Origin: Bacteroidota bacterium
GTDB lineage: Bacteria > Bacteroidota > Bacteroidia > Chitinophagales > Chitinophagaceae
DNA: 43,221 bases
Direction: 5' to 3'
Assembly: GCA_029558715.1 (NCBI GenBank)
Contig: JAKQEA010000123.1
Span: forward strand, 1-43,221
Shown here: positions 16,002 through 24,151 of the stretch, one piece after another
Position numbering within the stretch: position 1 is the first letter of the stretch
How the letters are laid out: each line of letters starts with the position of its first letter
Translations under genes and position numbers: made by a program
Notes under the pieces: model-generated
Told to the model about the DNA's origin: nothing
The model's database searches: none
The model's input: the letters and a program-made list of their open reading frames with translations, nothing else

Positions 16002-16155
16002 ATAACATTTTGTTTTGGTTTAGTACAGCCGGTATGATTAAGGCATTTGAAATGCAGAAAATGCTGCCTGCAAATTATCAGCGAATGAATACTTGTATGA
16101 ACGGCAAAAATGACGTCTTTATCCTCGTTTAATCGCCCATTCCCGGGTCAATTTG

Positions 16156-17826
16156 CTATAATGAAGGTATTTCTGTAAACATTTTCTTTACCAGGTCAGC
16201 ATCATGCTTGTAAACATCATCTCTGAAGTTAAGCTGTCCCTTGTCGTCCACCCATGCAGTATAATAGATAATAAAAACAGGGACGGCTTGTCTAAGGCGT
16301 ACACCCTTTTCTGTTTTTTGATTCATGGCTGAAACTATTTTTTCCCTGGTCCATTCAGATTCATTTCTGAGCAGCCATTCGGCCATCTTTTGAGGATCAC
16401 TTAATCTTATACATCCATGGCTAAAAGCTCTTTTATCTCTTTCGAAGAGGCTTTTGGAAGGAGTATCGTGGAAATACATATTAAAACTGTTCGGGAAAAT
16501 GAATTTTACCTTCCCGAGTGCATTACCGGGACCTGGTTTTTGACGAATGCCATTGCCGATCTGTTCCATGTTTTTTCTTGCCAGGTAGCCCGGATCTCTT
16601 TTCATGGCTGGTACTATTTCGTTTTTAATGATACTGGCTGGCACATTCCAGTAAGGACTGAAATATATCTGATTCAGGTCGCCGTTAAACATCATGGTAT
16701 TGTTGCCAACCTTACCAACCACTACCACCATATCAAACAAAATTTTACTACCATCGTAAACATGAAGCATAAATTCGGGAATGTTAACGATAATAAGGTT
16801 GCCAGCTGGTTTTTGCGGAAGCCAGCGCATCCTGTCCATATTTATAAGTATCTGCATCAGTCTTTTTGAAGCAGGTATATTCATTTCCTTGATGGTTTCA
16901 TTGCCGATAACACCATCATCTTTATATCCATGTCTTCGTTGAAATTTCTTTACAGCCAGTTCAAGAGTGTCATTATACAAAGAGCTTGTATCAGTTCCTG
17001 GCATATCCTGTGTCTGCTGAAGCCTTTTTTTAATAAGTGGAATAGCAGGGGATACATCTCCTTTTTTTAAGGAGCCTTTTATTGAAGGAACAGTACTCCA
17101 ACCTCCCGATTTTGCCAGGTTATAATATAACTGCAGATTCTTTTTCAGGTTACCATACATTTCGTTTACATCCTCATAGTATCTGTCGTCTTTATGTTTT
17201 TTAGTAAGGAGGGAGTCTGCCATTTTTAATGGATCAGATTTCCTGATGGGGATAAATTTTTCCTGTTCTTTTCTTTTGACAAAACCTTTTTCATAGGTGC
17301 TGTTAATGTACCGGATAAAATGTTCTGTGAAGCCAAATTCAGTATTTAAAATAACAGGGTCATTATTACCAGGCTTCATTTGCTCCATATTCAGGTAACT
17401 CTCAGCTTGTTTATAAAATTCACTATTAGCGATTGTAGTATCTTTCAGGTGAGCTACCGCATAGTCATACTGGTTCCAGAAGAAACGGGTTTGTTCAGTA
17501 AGTCCGCTGCCGGAGAACCAGGCATATTGATAATTTCTTGCATTATAAAAACTTCGGATAAGCTGTGCAATTTTTTTATCTTGTAATTTCCTGTTGATAA
17601 TATATTGCTCCATCGCCATACTATCCAGGAACATGTCGTTATAGGCTTCAGATTTAGTAATCGAATAATCCCGATCGGTTATTTTTTTGGATTTTTTACT
17701 TTTTTCAGCAGGAGCATCAACATCTTCTATTAACGTTTCATCAGATGGGGTAGTATCTTTTTCTTTGTTTTTGCAACTTATAATCAGAATGATCAGGGCA
17801 GTTAAGTACAGGATATTTATTTTCAT
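16156..17826 (-). CDS. L,D-transpeptidase lipoprotein (YcbB-like)
   Basis: This 556-residue protein probably links or anchors peptidoglycan in the periplasm. It starts with a lipoprotein signal (LTALIILIISC, cysteine about 18), then a charged linker. A helical region resembling the scaffold domain of YcbB-type L,D-transpeptidases follows (about 80-240), then a peptidoglycan-binding domain (LELAVKKFQRRHGYKDDGVIGNETI, about 288-312). The YkuD catalytic domain (about 340-520) contains the motif FSHGCIRLSD with catalytic Cys472 and the upstream histidine in MYFHDTP. Length and domain order fit YcbB. A lipid anchor instead of a simple signal peptide is usual in this phylum. It is followed by spacer and the ABM-like gene, with no sign of a shared function. 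Confidence 0.92.
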   Translation of the reverse strand: MKINILYLTALIILIISCKNKEKDTTPSDETLIEDVDAPAEKSKKSKKITDRDYSITKSEAYNDMFLDSMAMEQYIINRKLQDKKIAQLIRSFYNARNYQYAWFSGSGLTEQTRFFWNQYDYAVAHLKDTTIANSEFYKQAESYLNMEQMKPGNNDPVILNTEFGFTEHFIRYINSTYEKGFVKRKEQEKFIPIRKSDPLKMADSLLTKKHKDDRYYEDVNEMYGNLKKNLQLYYNLAKSGGWSTVPSIKGSLKKGDVSPAIPLIKKRLQQTQDMPGTDTSSLYNDTLELAVKKFQRRHGYKDDGVIGNETIKEMNIPASKRLMQILINMDRMRWLPQKPAGNLIIVNIPEFMLHVYDGSKILFDMVVVVGKVGNNTMMFNGDLNQIYFSPYWNVPASIIKNEIVPAMKRDPGYLARKNMEQIGNGIRQKPGPGNALGKVKFIFPNSFNMYFHDTPSKSLFERDKRAFSHGCIRLSDPQKMAEWLLRNESEWTREKIVSAMNQKTEKGVRLRQAVPVFIIYYTAWVDDKGQLNFRDDVYKHDADLVKKMFTEIPSL

Positions 17827-17890
17827 ACTTCAGAGGTTTTAATGGTAGTGGTGCCGGGGCAGTGCTATAAAAATACTGCAATAACAGGAA

Positions 17891-18751
17891 TCAGAAACCC
17901 AGCTTTATCAGGTGATTATAAATTGGAGAGTCTTTTGGCGCCCACTCCTTTGCTTTCGTGCCCCAAATTTTATATTGTTCTTCATTGCCAGCTGCTTTAT
18001 AAGCAGACGCCATGTTTACAGCCATTTCACTTTTAGTCGCCAATTCATCATCAGAGCACTTTTCAATACCCTCTTTGTATATGGCAATAGCTCTTGAATA
18101 ATCTTTTTTCTCCAGGTAGGAATATCCCAACTCACGGATAAGAAGCATGTTCTTTGGATCATTTTTGATAGCAGGGCCGAGCACATTGATCGCCTCATTA
18201 TACCTGCCTAATGCATTATAAGCAAATGATAATTCAAATTCAAGTCCTTCCGCATGTGGCTTTTGTTTATATGCTTTTTCCAGGAAGGTTAAAGCGGTAT
18301 GACATTCGTTTACATGATTATAGTGATAGCCCCAGCGGATAAGTCGTCTTATTGTATCAGTGTAAGCGGCATAAATTGTAAGCCAGTCCGGGATGCTGTC
18401 AACTCTTAATATGGCCAGATGCTCAGCAGATAATTCTGTTACTTTTTTTGTATTGGTTTGTAATCGGTATTTAAAACTTCCTTTTTTTTCAAAACTATCC
18501 CTGACCATTTTCCCGTTTATTAGAGAGAAGGTGCCTTCCATATCAAAGGTGAAACCGGCCTGTGCATCTATATACACAAATCCAAAAGGGTACTTATTAT
18601 CCTTTTCAGATTTTGGGAATGCTACCCAGCGATTTTCACATTCCGAGAACCGCTTGTTAAACGGGAATTCCGTTTCTGCAACCACTTTTTCCTGTGAAGA
18701 AAGTGGCTGAATAAAGCTGAACAGACTTATAAAAGATAACAAGGGGCGCAT
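17891..18751 (-). CDS. TPR-containing exported protein
   Basis: From the ATG at 18751 the protein has 286 residues, with a signal peptide (MRPLLSFISLFSFIQPLSSQ). The first half (about 20-130) has no recognised domain and contains ENRWVAFPKSEKD and DAQAGFTFDMEGTFSLI. The second half holds about four TPR-like repeats, including LEFELSFAYNALGRYNEAINVLG and LIRELGYSYLEKKDYSRAIAIYKEG. The frame is open up to 18895, but that extension would overlap the divergent acetyltransferase start and bury the signal peptide, so the shorter start is chosen. It lies 64 bases upstream of the L,D-transpeptidase gene on the same strand. The function is unknown. A scaffold role in the envelope is plausible. Confidence 0.8.
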   Translation of the reverse strand: MRPLLSFISLFSFIQPLSSQEKVVAETEFPFNKRFSECENRWVAFPKSEKDNKYPFGFVYIDAQAGFTFDMEGTFSLINGKMVRDSFEKKGSFKYRLQTNTKKVTELSAEHLAILRVDSIPDWLTIYAAYTDTIRRLIRWGYHYNHVNECHTALTFLEKAYKQKPHAEGLEFELSFAYNALGRYNEAINVLGPAIKNDPKNMLLIRELGYSYLEKKDYSRAIAIYKEGIEKCSDDELATKSEMAVNMASAYKAAGNEEQYKIWGTKAKEWAPKDSPIYNHLIKLGF

Positions 18752-18860
18752 AAAGCCTTTTTTAAATATTGAAGATAATAATTGTTGGGTAGAACAATTT
18801 TTGAAAGTGCTGGTATAAGTGAAGTAAAATAGTAATAACTTAAATCTCATTCTATCGCTT

Positions 18861-19325
18861 ATGGACAAAAATCGTATTCGTGAGGCAAAAGTCAATGATA
18901 TCCCGCAAATTCAACGGGTGAGAAATGCGGTTGAAGAAAATCAATTGTCTGACCCTTCATTGGTCACAGATAGCGACGTTGCTGATTATATTACACGAAG
19001 AGGAAAAGGGTGGGTCTATGTCGAGAATATGGAGATAGTGGCATTTGCGATTGTAAGTGTTGCCGACAGGAATGTCTGGGCATTGTTTGTGGAACCGGGT
19101 TACGACAAAAAAGGAATAGGGCGTCAATTACATGACAGGATGATGGACTGGTACTTTGGGCAGACTGCAGACGTCATATGGTTGAGTACTACCCCGGGTA
19201 CACGGGCAGAATCATTTTACAGAAAGTCTGGCTGGCAGGAAACCGGGTTATATGGAAAAGGCGAGATAAGGTTTGAAATGACACTTGAAGGTTGGAAAAA
19301 CCGAGAAAGAGCTACCAAGTCTTAA
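18861..19325 (+). CDS. GNAT family N-acetyltransferase
   Basis: This gene encodes a 154-residue cytoplasmic acetyltransferase using acetyl-CoA. The acetyl-CoA-binding loop is visible as VEPGYDKKGIGRQLHDRM at about residues 75-92 (Q/R-x-x-G-x-G/A pattern as K-K-G-I-G-R), preceded by the strand VWALFVEPGY. The family's C-terminal block is AESFYRKSGWQETGLYGKGEIRFEMTL. The acceptor cannot be told from sequence; amino acids, small amines, antibiotics and protein N-termini are all possible. The gene is divergent from the TPR gene, with 109 bases between the start codons. Its downstream neighbour is the phosphatase gene, 104 bases on. Confidence 0.9.
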   Translation: MDKNRIREAKVNDIPQIQRVRNAVEENQLSDPSLVTDSDVADYITRRGKGWVYVENMEIVAFAIVSVADRNVWALFVEPGYDKKGIGRQLHDRMMDWYFGQTADVIWLSTTPGTRAESFYRKSGWQETGLYGKGEIRFEMTLEGWKNRERATKS

Positions 19326-19429
19326 TGACTGGTTAAATGATTTGAAATATCTTTAGTAACAAATGATTGCGCAACCGGATCAGTGCAGGTGCCGTCATTA
19401 CATTCAGATGATCTGTAAAAACAGATACT

Positions 19430-20566
19430 ATGAACACAATAAAACTTGTTTTTGGCATTATTCCGCTGTTGTTTACAGGTATAATGGTAGCAGAAATGCA
19501 AGTCCCCATTAAAAAGGCAATGACAAATTTGAATGCGTCTCCACAAGAAGATGGCCCATATGTACTGTATAAAAATGATAAAGTATTTGTTAGCTATGTT
19601 TTTGAGAAAGGGGGGATAAAAACCACGAAAACTGATTCCGTTGTCTTGGCCGAAAGAAGTAAGTTATCGCTTACTGTAGCCACTGATATTCCGGGAAAAA
19701 TATTCACTGTACGTTTAAAAGATAAATTGCAAAATGAAAAATCTGATTTCAGGAAAGCAGGCAGGCAGTTAGCTATTTCTGATATAGAAGGCTCATTCAG
19801 TGCTTTTCGAAAACTGTTGCAGGGTAATCGTGTTATCGATGAAAATTACAACTGGATATTTGGAGATGGTCATCTTGTTCTTACGGGTGATTTTTTTGAC
19901 AGGGGAGACAGGGTTACCGAGGTCTTATGGCTTATCTATTCTTTAGAAGATAAGGCTAAAGCGGCCGGGGGGTATGTTCATTTTGTACTAGGCAATCATG
20001 AAATAATGAACCTCAATGGGGACCTCCGGTATGTTCACCCAAAGTATTTTCATCATGCAAGCCTTTTGAATGAGAACTATATGACATTGTACGGTGAACA
20101 GTCAGAACTGGGAAGATGGTTAAGAACAAAAAATGTAATACAAAAGGTGGGGGATGTATTATACGTTCATGGAGGTGTTTCGGCTATTATGAATACTATG
20201 GAATTGCCAGTGGCAAAAGTTAATGAACTTGTGAGGCCCTTCTATGCTGATACAAGCTACGTCTATCCTAATGCTGTCGTCGATCTCCTGTATAGTGACC
20301 TCGGGCCTTTTTGGTACAGGGGTTATTATACAGGATCAATAAAAGCCACTCAGCAAACAATTGACAGTACACTACATCAATACAGGGCCCGGTATATAGC
20401 CACCGGCCATACCATAATTGCCGATACCATAAGCACTTTATTTGATAAGAAGGTTTTCAATACGGATGTACAGCATTACAAAGGGCATTCGGAAGCACTG
20501 TACATTGAAAAAGGAAAATTCTACAGGACAACGGTTTTGGGAGAGAAATTTCTTATCAGGGAATAG
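19430..20566 (+). CDS. PPP-like metallophosphatase, exported
   Basis: This 378-residue protein has a calcineurin-type phosphoesterase domain from about residue 113 to the end and a hydrophobic N terminus (5-20) that may act as a signal or anchor. The metal motifs are ISDIEG (116-121), TGDFFDRG (152-159), LGNHE (187-191), HGG (near 247) and TGHT (near 324). DRG and GNHE are typical of the PPP (serine/threonine phosphatase) and Shewanella-like group. The first motif has glutamate 120 where the usual GDxHG has a metal-binding histidine. Residues about 40-110 form an extra N-terminal beta-rich region. Substrate is unknown. The gene is followed by 132 bases and then pdhB, which has its own -7 element, so it is probably monocistronic. 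Confidence 0.87.
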   Translation: MNTIKLVFGIIPLLFTGIMVAEMQVPIKKAMTNLNASPQEDGPYVLYKNDKVFVSYVFEKGGIKTTKTDSVVLAERSKLSLTVATDIPGKIFTVRLKDKLQNEKSDFRKAGRQLAISDIEGSFSAFRKLLQGNRVIDENYNWIFGDGHLVLTGDFFDRGDRVTEVLWLIYSLEDKAKAAGGYVHFVLGNHEIMNLNGDLRYVHPKYFHHASLLNENYMTLYGEQSELGRWLRTKNVIQKVGDVLYVHGGVSAIMNTMELPVAKVNELVRPFYADTSYVYPNAVVDLLYSDLGPFWYRGYYTGSIKATQQTIDSTLHQYRARYIATGHTIIADTISTLFDKKVFNTDVQHYKGHSEALYIEKGKFYRTTVLGEKFLIRE

Positions 20567-20668
20567 AGGCAACTTTAATCTATTATATGGACCAGCCTTA
20601 TTAGAACAATGAGGGGAAAACCTGCCGGATGGAGGGTTTTGATTTTAGGTTTTATGCAGCCTGTCGCT

Positions 20669-20676
20669 TAAATTTG
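20669..20676 (+). promoter_or_regulatory. -7 element for pdhB
   Basis: TAAATTTG matches TAnnTTTG and lies 22 bases before the pdhB ATG at 20699. The nearest upstream TTG (20639-20641) is 27 bases away, too far for the usual 17-23 spacing, so the -33 part is weak. Confidence 0.5.
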
Positions 20677-20698
20677 CCCACTTAAAAAGTATTAAAAG

Positions 20699-21688
20699 AT
20701 GGCAAGATCTATCGCATTTCGTGATGCCCTGAGGGAAGCAATGAGTGAGGAAATGAGACGGGATGAACGGGTTTACCTGATGGGGGAAGAAGTGGCAGAG
20801 TATAATGGTGCTTATAAAGTTAGCCAGGGAATGTTGGCAGAATTTGGCCCCAAAAGAGTTATTGATACACCTATTTCAGAATTGGGTTTTGCAGCTATTG
20901 GTGTTGGTTCTGCTCAAAATGGATTACGACCAATTGTTGAATTCATGACCTGGAACTTCGCTGTTTTGGCCTTAGATCAAATTCTCAATACTGCCAGTAA
21001 GATGCTGGCAATGAGTGGCGGACAAATTTCTTGCCCGATTGTATTCAGGGGCGGAAATGGCTCCGCTGGTCAGCTAGGAGCGCAACACTCGACAGCATTT
21101 GAATCTTTGTATGCAAACATTCCGGGTATTAAAGTAGTTTCTCCAAGTAATGGTTATGATGCCAAAGGTTTATTGAAACAGGCGATCAGGTTTGAAGAAG
21201 ATCCGGTGATGTTCATGGAAAGTGAACTCATGTACGGAGACAAAAGCGATGTACCTGACGAAGAGTATTATATTGAGTTGGGTAAGGCTGATGTTAAACG
21301 AACTGGTCGTGATGTAACTATTGTTTCTTTCAATAAAATGATGAAAGTGGCATTAGCTGCGGCTGTTGAATTAGAAAAGGAAGGTATCAGCGCTGAGGTT
21401 ATCGATCTTCGCACCATACGGCCGCTGGATTGGATGACCATCCTTGAAAGTGTAAAGAAAACAAATCGCCTGGTAATTGTTGAGGAGCAATGGCCATTTG
21501 GCTCAGTTTCCTCTGAAATCACCTACCGCATACAAAAAGAGGGATTTGATTACCTTGATGCACCAATCCGGCGTATTACAGCTGCCGATGCACCGCTGCA
21601 TTATGCACCTAACCTTGTTGCAGCTGCTTTGCCTGATGTCCCAAGAACAGTTAAACTGGTAAAAGAAGTGATGTACCAGGTAAAATAA
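20699..21688 (+). CDS. pdhB: Pyruvate dehydrogenase E1 component, beta subunit
   Basis: This gene encodes the 329-residue beta subunit of the thiamine-diphosphate-dependent E1 enzyme, which decarboxylates pyruvate and passes the acetyl group to lipoylated E2. Typical segments are DERVYLMGEEVAEYNGAYKV (21-40), RVIDTPISELGFAAIGVG (53-70), the potassium- and cofactor-side VVSPSNGYDAKGLL (about 145-158) and the C-terminal transketolase part with VIDLRTIRPLDW. The alpha subunit gene is not adjacent, so E1 is encoded at separate loci here. A branched-chain ketoacid E1 beta is the alternative, but the motifs and length fit the pyruvate enzyme better. It is monocistronic, with a -7 element before it and a strong terminator after it. 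The lipA gene in this window makes the cofactor its complex needs. Confidence 0.93.
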   Translation: MARSIAFRDALREAMSEEMRRDERVYLMGEEVAEYNGAYKVSQGMLAEFGPKRVIDTPISELGFAAIGVGSAQNGLRPIVEFMTWNFAVLALDQILNTASKMLAMSGGQISCPIVFRGGNGSAGQLGAQHSTAFESLYANIPGIKVVSPSNGYDAKGLLKQAIRFEEDPVMFMESELMYGDKSDVPDEEYYIELGKADVKRTGRDVTIVSFNKMMKVALAAAVELEKEGISAEVIDLRTIRPLDWMTILESVKKTNRLVIVEEQWPFGSVSSEITYRIQKEGFDYLDAPIRRITAADAPLHYAPNLVAAALPDVPRTVKLVKEVMYQVK

Positions 21689-21706
21689 TTGAGTTATTCA
21701 CATTTT

Positions 21707-21734
21707 AAAGCCCCGTATTTGCGGGGCTTTTTTA
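21707..21734 (+). terminator. Intrinsic terminator of pdhB
   Basis: A perfect 9-base-pair stem (21707-21715 with 21722-21730), a six-base loop and seven T residues at the end lie 18 bases past the stop codon. Confidence 0.93.
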
Positions 21735-21802
21735 TTTTATGGCAATAAAACCTGTTTGTAAAAAAAAGTCGGGTAAGATGCAACGTTTCAATTAATTAAC
21801 CG

Positions 21803-21875
21803 CATCTTTGCCTTGGTTTTTCATAGGATATTGGATTTTAAAACGAGGCTGGGTTTCTACCCGGCCTCTATTTTT
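21803..21875 (+). ncRNA. Possible short RNA with its own terminator
   Basis: Between the pdhB terminator and the regulator gene lies a second terminator-like hairpin: a 10-base-pair stem (21845-21854 with 21859-21868, one T-G pair), loop TTCT, and a T-rich run to about 21875. No coding region lies between the two terminators. CATCTTTG at 21803-21810 differs by one base from a -7 element, so an RNA of about 60 bases starting near 21815 is possible. There is no TTG at good spacing. An alternative is an attenuator in a long leader of the regulator gene. Confidence 0.35.
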
Positions 21876-21924
21876 TCGGCTGTCGCCCTGATTTTTCTTT
21901 CTTATTTTTTCTTTAATCTGTTCA

Positions 21925-21957
21925 TTGCCCGGCTTCAAGTCAAATCATTTATTTTTA
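21925..21957 (+). promoter_or_regulatory. Weak promoter for the response regulator
   Basis: TTG at 21925-21927 is followed after 22 bases by TATTTTTA (21950-21957), one base off the -7 pattern, 18 bases before the ATG at 21976. Spacing is right but the final G is missing. Confidence 0.35.
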
Positions 21958-21975
21958 CGCTTTAAATAATTATTC

Positions 21976-23136
21976 ATGGCTGATATATTGATCATAGATG
22001 ATGAGAAGGCGATTCGCAAAACATTGACGGAGATACTTTCTTTTGAGGGTTATAAGATCGAGGAAGCGGCAGATGGAGAAGAGGGATTAAAGAAATTCAA
22101 GGAAAAGACCTATGACCTTGTTTTGTGTGATATCAAGATGCCTAAGCTGGATGGAATTGAGTTTTTGCAAAAAGCAGGGGAAGTGAATGCAGATGTTCCG
22201 GTGATAATGATATCTGGCCATGGAAACATTGAGACAGCTGTGGAGGCTGTTAAAAAAGGGGCTTATGATTATATTTCCAAGCCACCTGATCTGAACCGTC
22301 TGTTGATCACCATCCGCAACGCAATGGACAAAAGCAGCCTGGTTTCCGAGACCAAAGTGCTTAAAAGGAAAGTCAGCCGTGTTCAGGAAATGATAGGGGA
22401 ATCCGCACCCATTAAAAAAATCAAGGAAACAATAGAGAAAGTGGCACCAACCGATGCCCGTATACTTATCACAGGTGAAAATGGGGTTGGAAAAGAACTG
22501 GTAGCCCGTTGGATACATGAAAAAAGTAACAGGTCAGCAGGACCAATCGTTGAGGTAAACTGTGCCGCTATTCCTACTGAGCTCATTGAAAGCGAATTAT
22601 TCGGGCATGAAAAAGGTTCGTTTACCTCGGCTATAAAGCAAAGAATAGGAAAATTTGAATCAGCCAATGGGGGAACTCTTTTTCTTGATGAGATAGGTGA
22701 TATGAGTGCCAATGCTCAGGCCAAGGTACTACGGGCACTGCAGGAAGGAAAGATTACCAGGGTAGGCGCAGATAAGGATATCAATGTAGATGTAAGGGTG
22801 ATCGCAGCTACCAATAAAGATCTGCTGAAAGAAGTGGAGGCAAAAAACTTCAGGCTTGACCTTTACCACCGGCTCAGCGTTATACTTATACATGTTCCAT
22901 CCTTAAATGACAGGAGGGATGATATTCCCTTGTTAGTTGATCAGTTCCTGGTTGATATATGTTCAGATTATGGTATTGCTAAAAAAGCAATAGATGCAGA
23001 TGCTATTACACTATTGCAGCAGTATAACTGGACAGGTAATATCAGGGAGCTTCGGAACGTAGTGGAAAGGTTGGTAATTCTCTCGGGGAAGTCAATTACA
23101 GCAGATGATGTAAATAATTATGTAATGCCTAAGTAA
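21976..23136 (+). CDS. NtrC-like response regulator without DNA-binding domain
   Basis: This 386-residue protein has a receiver domain (1-118, phosphorylated aspartate 52, supporting residues Asp8/Asp9, Ser80, Lys102) and a sigma-54-type AAA+ domain (about 137-372). The AAA+ motifs are Walker A GENGVGKE (167-174), Walker B LFLDEIGD (235-242) and GNIRELRN (354-361). The chain ends at VNNYVMPK with no C-terminal Fis-type helix-turn-helix. The sigma-54 contact loop, normally GAFTGA, reads GSFTSA (214-219). The protein could therefore act from solution, without a specific enhancer, or be tuned differently. No histidine kinase is adjacent. Its last eight bases overlap the end of the convergent MerR-type gene. 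Confidence 0.93.
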   Translation: MADILIIDDEKAIRKTLTEILSFEGYKIEEAADGEEGLKKFKEKTYDLVLCDIKMPKLDGIEFLQKAGEVNADVPVIMISGHGNIETAVEAVKKGAYDYISKPPDLNRLLITIRNAMDKSSLVSETKVLKRKVSRVQEMIGESAPIKKIKETIEKVAPTDARILITGENGVGKELVARWIHEKSNRSAGPIVEVNCAAIPTELIESELFGHEKGSFTSAIKQRIGKFESANGGTLFLDEIGDMSANAQAKVLRALQEGKITRVGADKDINVDVRVIAATNKDLLKEVEAKNFRLDLYHRLSVILIHVPSLNDRRDDIPLLVDQFLVDICSDYGIAKKAIDADAITLLQQYNWTGNIRELRNVVERLVILSGKSITADDVNNYVMPK

Positions 23137-24028
23137 AGGTTGCCTTTTCCATTCCGCCTGGTTGTTTTGAAAAAGCAACCAGTTCTTCCAGTGAATTCAG
23201 TAGTATAAGACCAGGTGATTTTTTTAAAAATCTGCAGGCTGGTCCTGACAAAACTATGTTGCCTTTAAATGATTGCCTGAGTGTAGTAATATAATCCTCA
23301 ATGTCTGTATAGCTCAGGCAGGTAATTATATGGGCATATACATATTCTGCCGGGTGGCAACTTAAATAATATGTCAGTGTATTGGCTGACACATTTGTTC
23401 CGAAATACAGAGTTTTGTTTCCCTCTTTTCTAAAAAAATAGTTAGCTGTCAGCAAAGGTATTTCATGATATTCGCCGGAAGGAGAAAACACCAGGATGAT
23501 ATTTTTCCCTTTAGCAGGGGCTTCGAGCCCATCAGTTGCCAGTATTATTTTCTTTCGGATAATGTGACTGGCGAAATGCTCCTGGGCAGGAATTGCATGA
23601 TTAGTCATCCACAATAAGCCGATACGTTGCAGGAAGGGATAAAATACGTCCCGGATGGAATTCTCAATGCCGGTTCTCAATACAAGGCAATTGATTATTT
23701 TTTCAAATCTTTCTTTGTCAAAATCAAGGCTTGCTTCCGTAAGTTGATGAATGGAGCCTTCATGGTTTGTGGGTTGGCTTTTATATGTTTCTTCAACTAA
23801 TTTTTCAATCTCAGCCGGGCTCAGCCCTGCGATACTGGATATCTTATGCCCGCTGTGGTAAAGAAAGGAGACCTGCAGCAGTTCTTTCAGATCATTATTG
23901 TCGTAAATACGGTGCTGGCTGACCTTTCTTTTGGCAACGCACAATTGATACCGTTGTTCCCATACCCTTAGCGTATGTGCTTTAATACCGCAGAGATTCT
24001 CTATGTCTTTTATGGAAAACTGGTGCAT
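23129..24028 (-). CDS. MerR-type regulator with B12-binding domain (CarH/LitR-like)
   Basis: This 299-residue protein starts with a MerR winged-helix DNA-binding domain (about 1-70, IKAHTLRVWEQRYQL). A helical cap domain of the B12-binding type follows (about 95-170), then a Rossmann-like B12-binding fold (about 175-285). The cap keeps the Trp-x9-Glu-His motif of CarH/LitR light sensors (Trp140, Glu150, His151). The lower-ligand motif ExHxxG appears as EYHEIP, keeping His188 but with proline for the last glycine. The Trp140-His188 spacing is close to that in CarH. It may be a B12-dependent light-sensing repressor, but no carotenoid or photolyase genes are nearby, so targets are unknown. The gene is convergent with the regulator upstream and divergent from lepB. 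Confidence 0.9.
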   Translation of the reverse strand: MHQFSIKDIENLCGIKAHTLRVWEQRYQLCVAKRKVSQHRIYDNNDLKELLQVSFLYHSGHKISSIAGLSPAEIEKLVEETYKSQPTNHEGSIHQLTEASLDFDKERFEKIINCLVLRTGIENSIRDVFYPFLQRIGLLWMTNHAIPAQEHFASHIIRKKIILATDGLEAPAKGKNIILVFSPSGEYHEIPLLTANYFFRKEGNKTLYFGTNVSANTLTYYLSCHPAEYVYAHIITCLSYTDIEDYITTLRQSFKGNIVLSGPACRFLKKSPGLILLNSLEELVAFSKQPGGMEKATFT

Positions 24029-24100
24029 ATCCTTAACTCTAAATTATCATTTATTCGCCTGAAAATGGTGCCGGAATTAGCAAAACTTTGAATAATAGAA

Positions 24101-24131
24101 TTTTGATACGCAAATATTTATGATATTTTTG
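24101..24131 (+). promoter_or_regulatory. Bacteroidota-type promoter for lepB
   Basis: TTTTG ending at 24105 is followed after 18 bases by TATTTTTG (24124-24131), an exact match to TTG-N17-23-TAnnTTTG, 20 bases before the ATG at 24152. It lies in the 123-base divergent region shared with the MerR-type regulator, which could bind here. Confidence 0.7.
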
Positions 24132-24151
24132 TCAGCTATAAAATACGGTAC

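Noticed and set aside
18752-18895. 48-residue N-terminal extension of the TPR protein
   Set aside because: It overlaps the divergent acetyltransferase start and would bury a clean signal peptide that begins at 18751.
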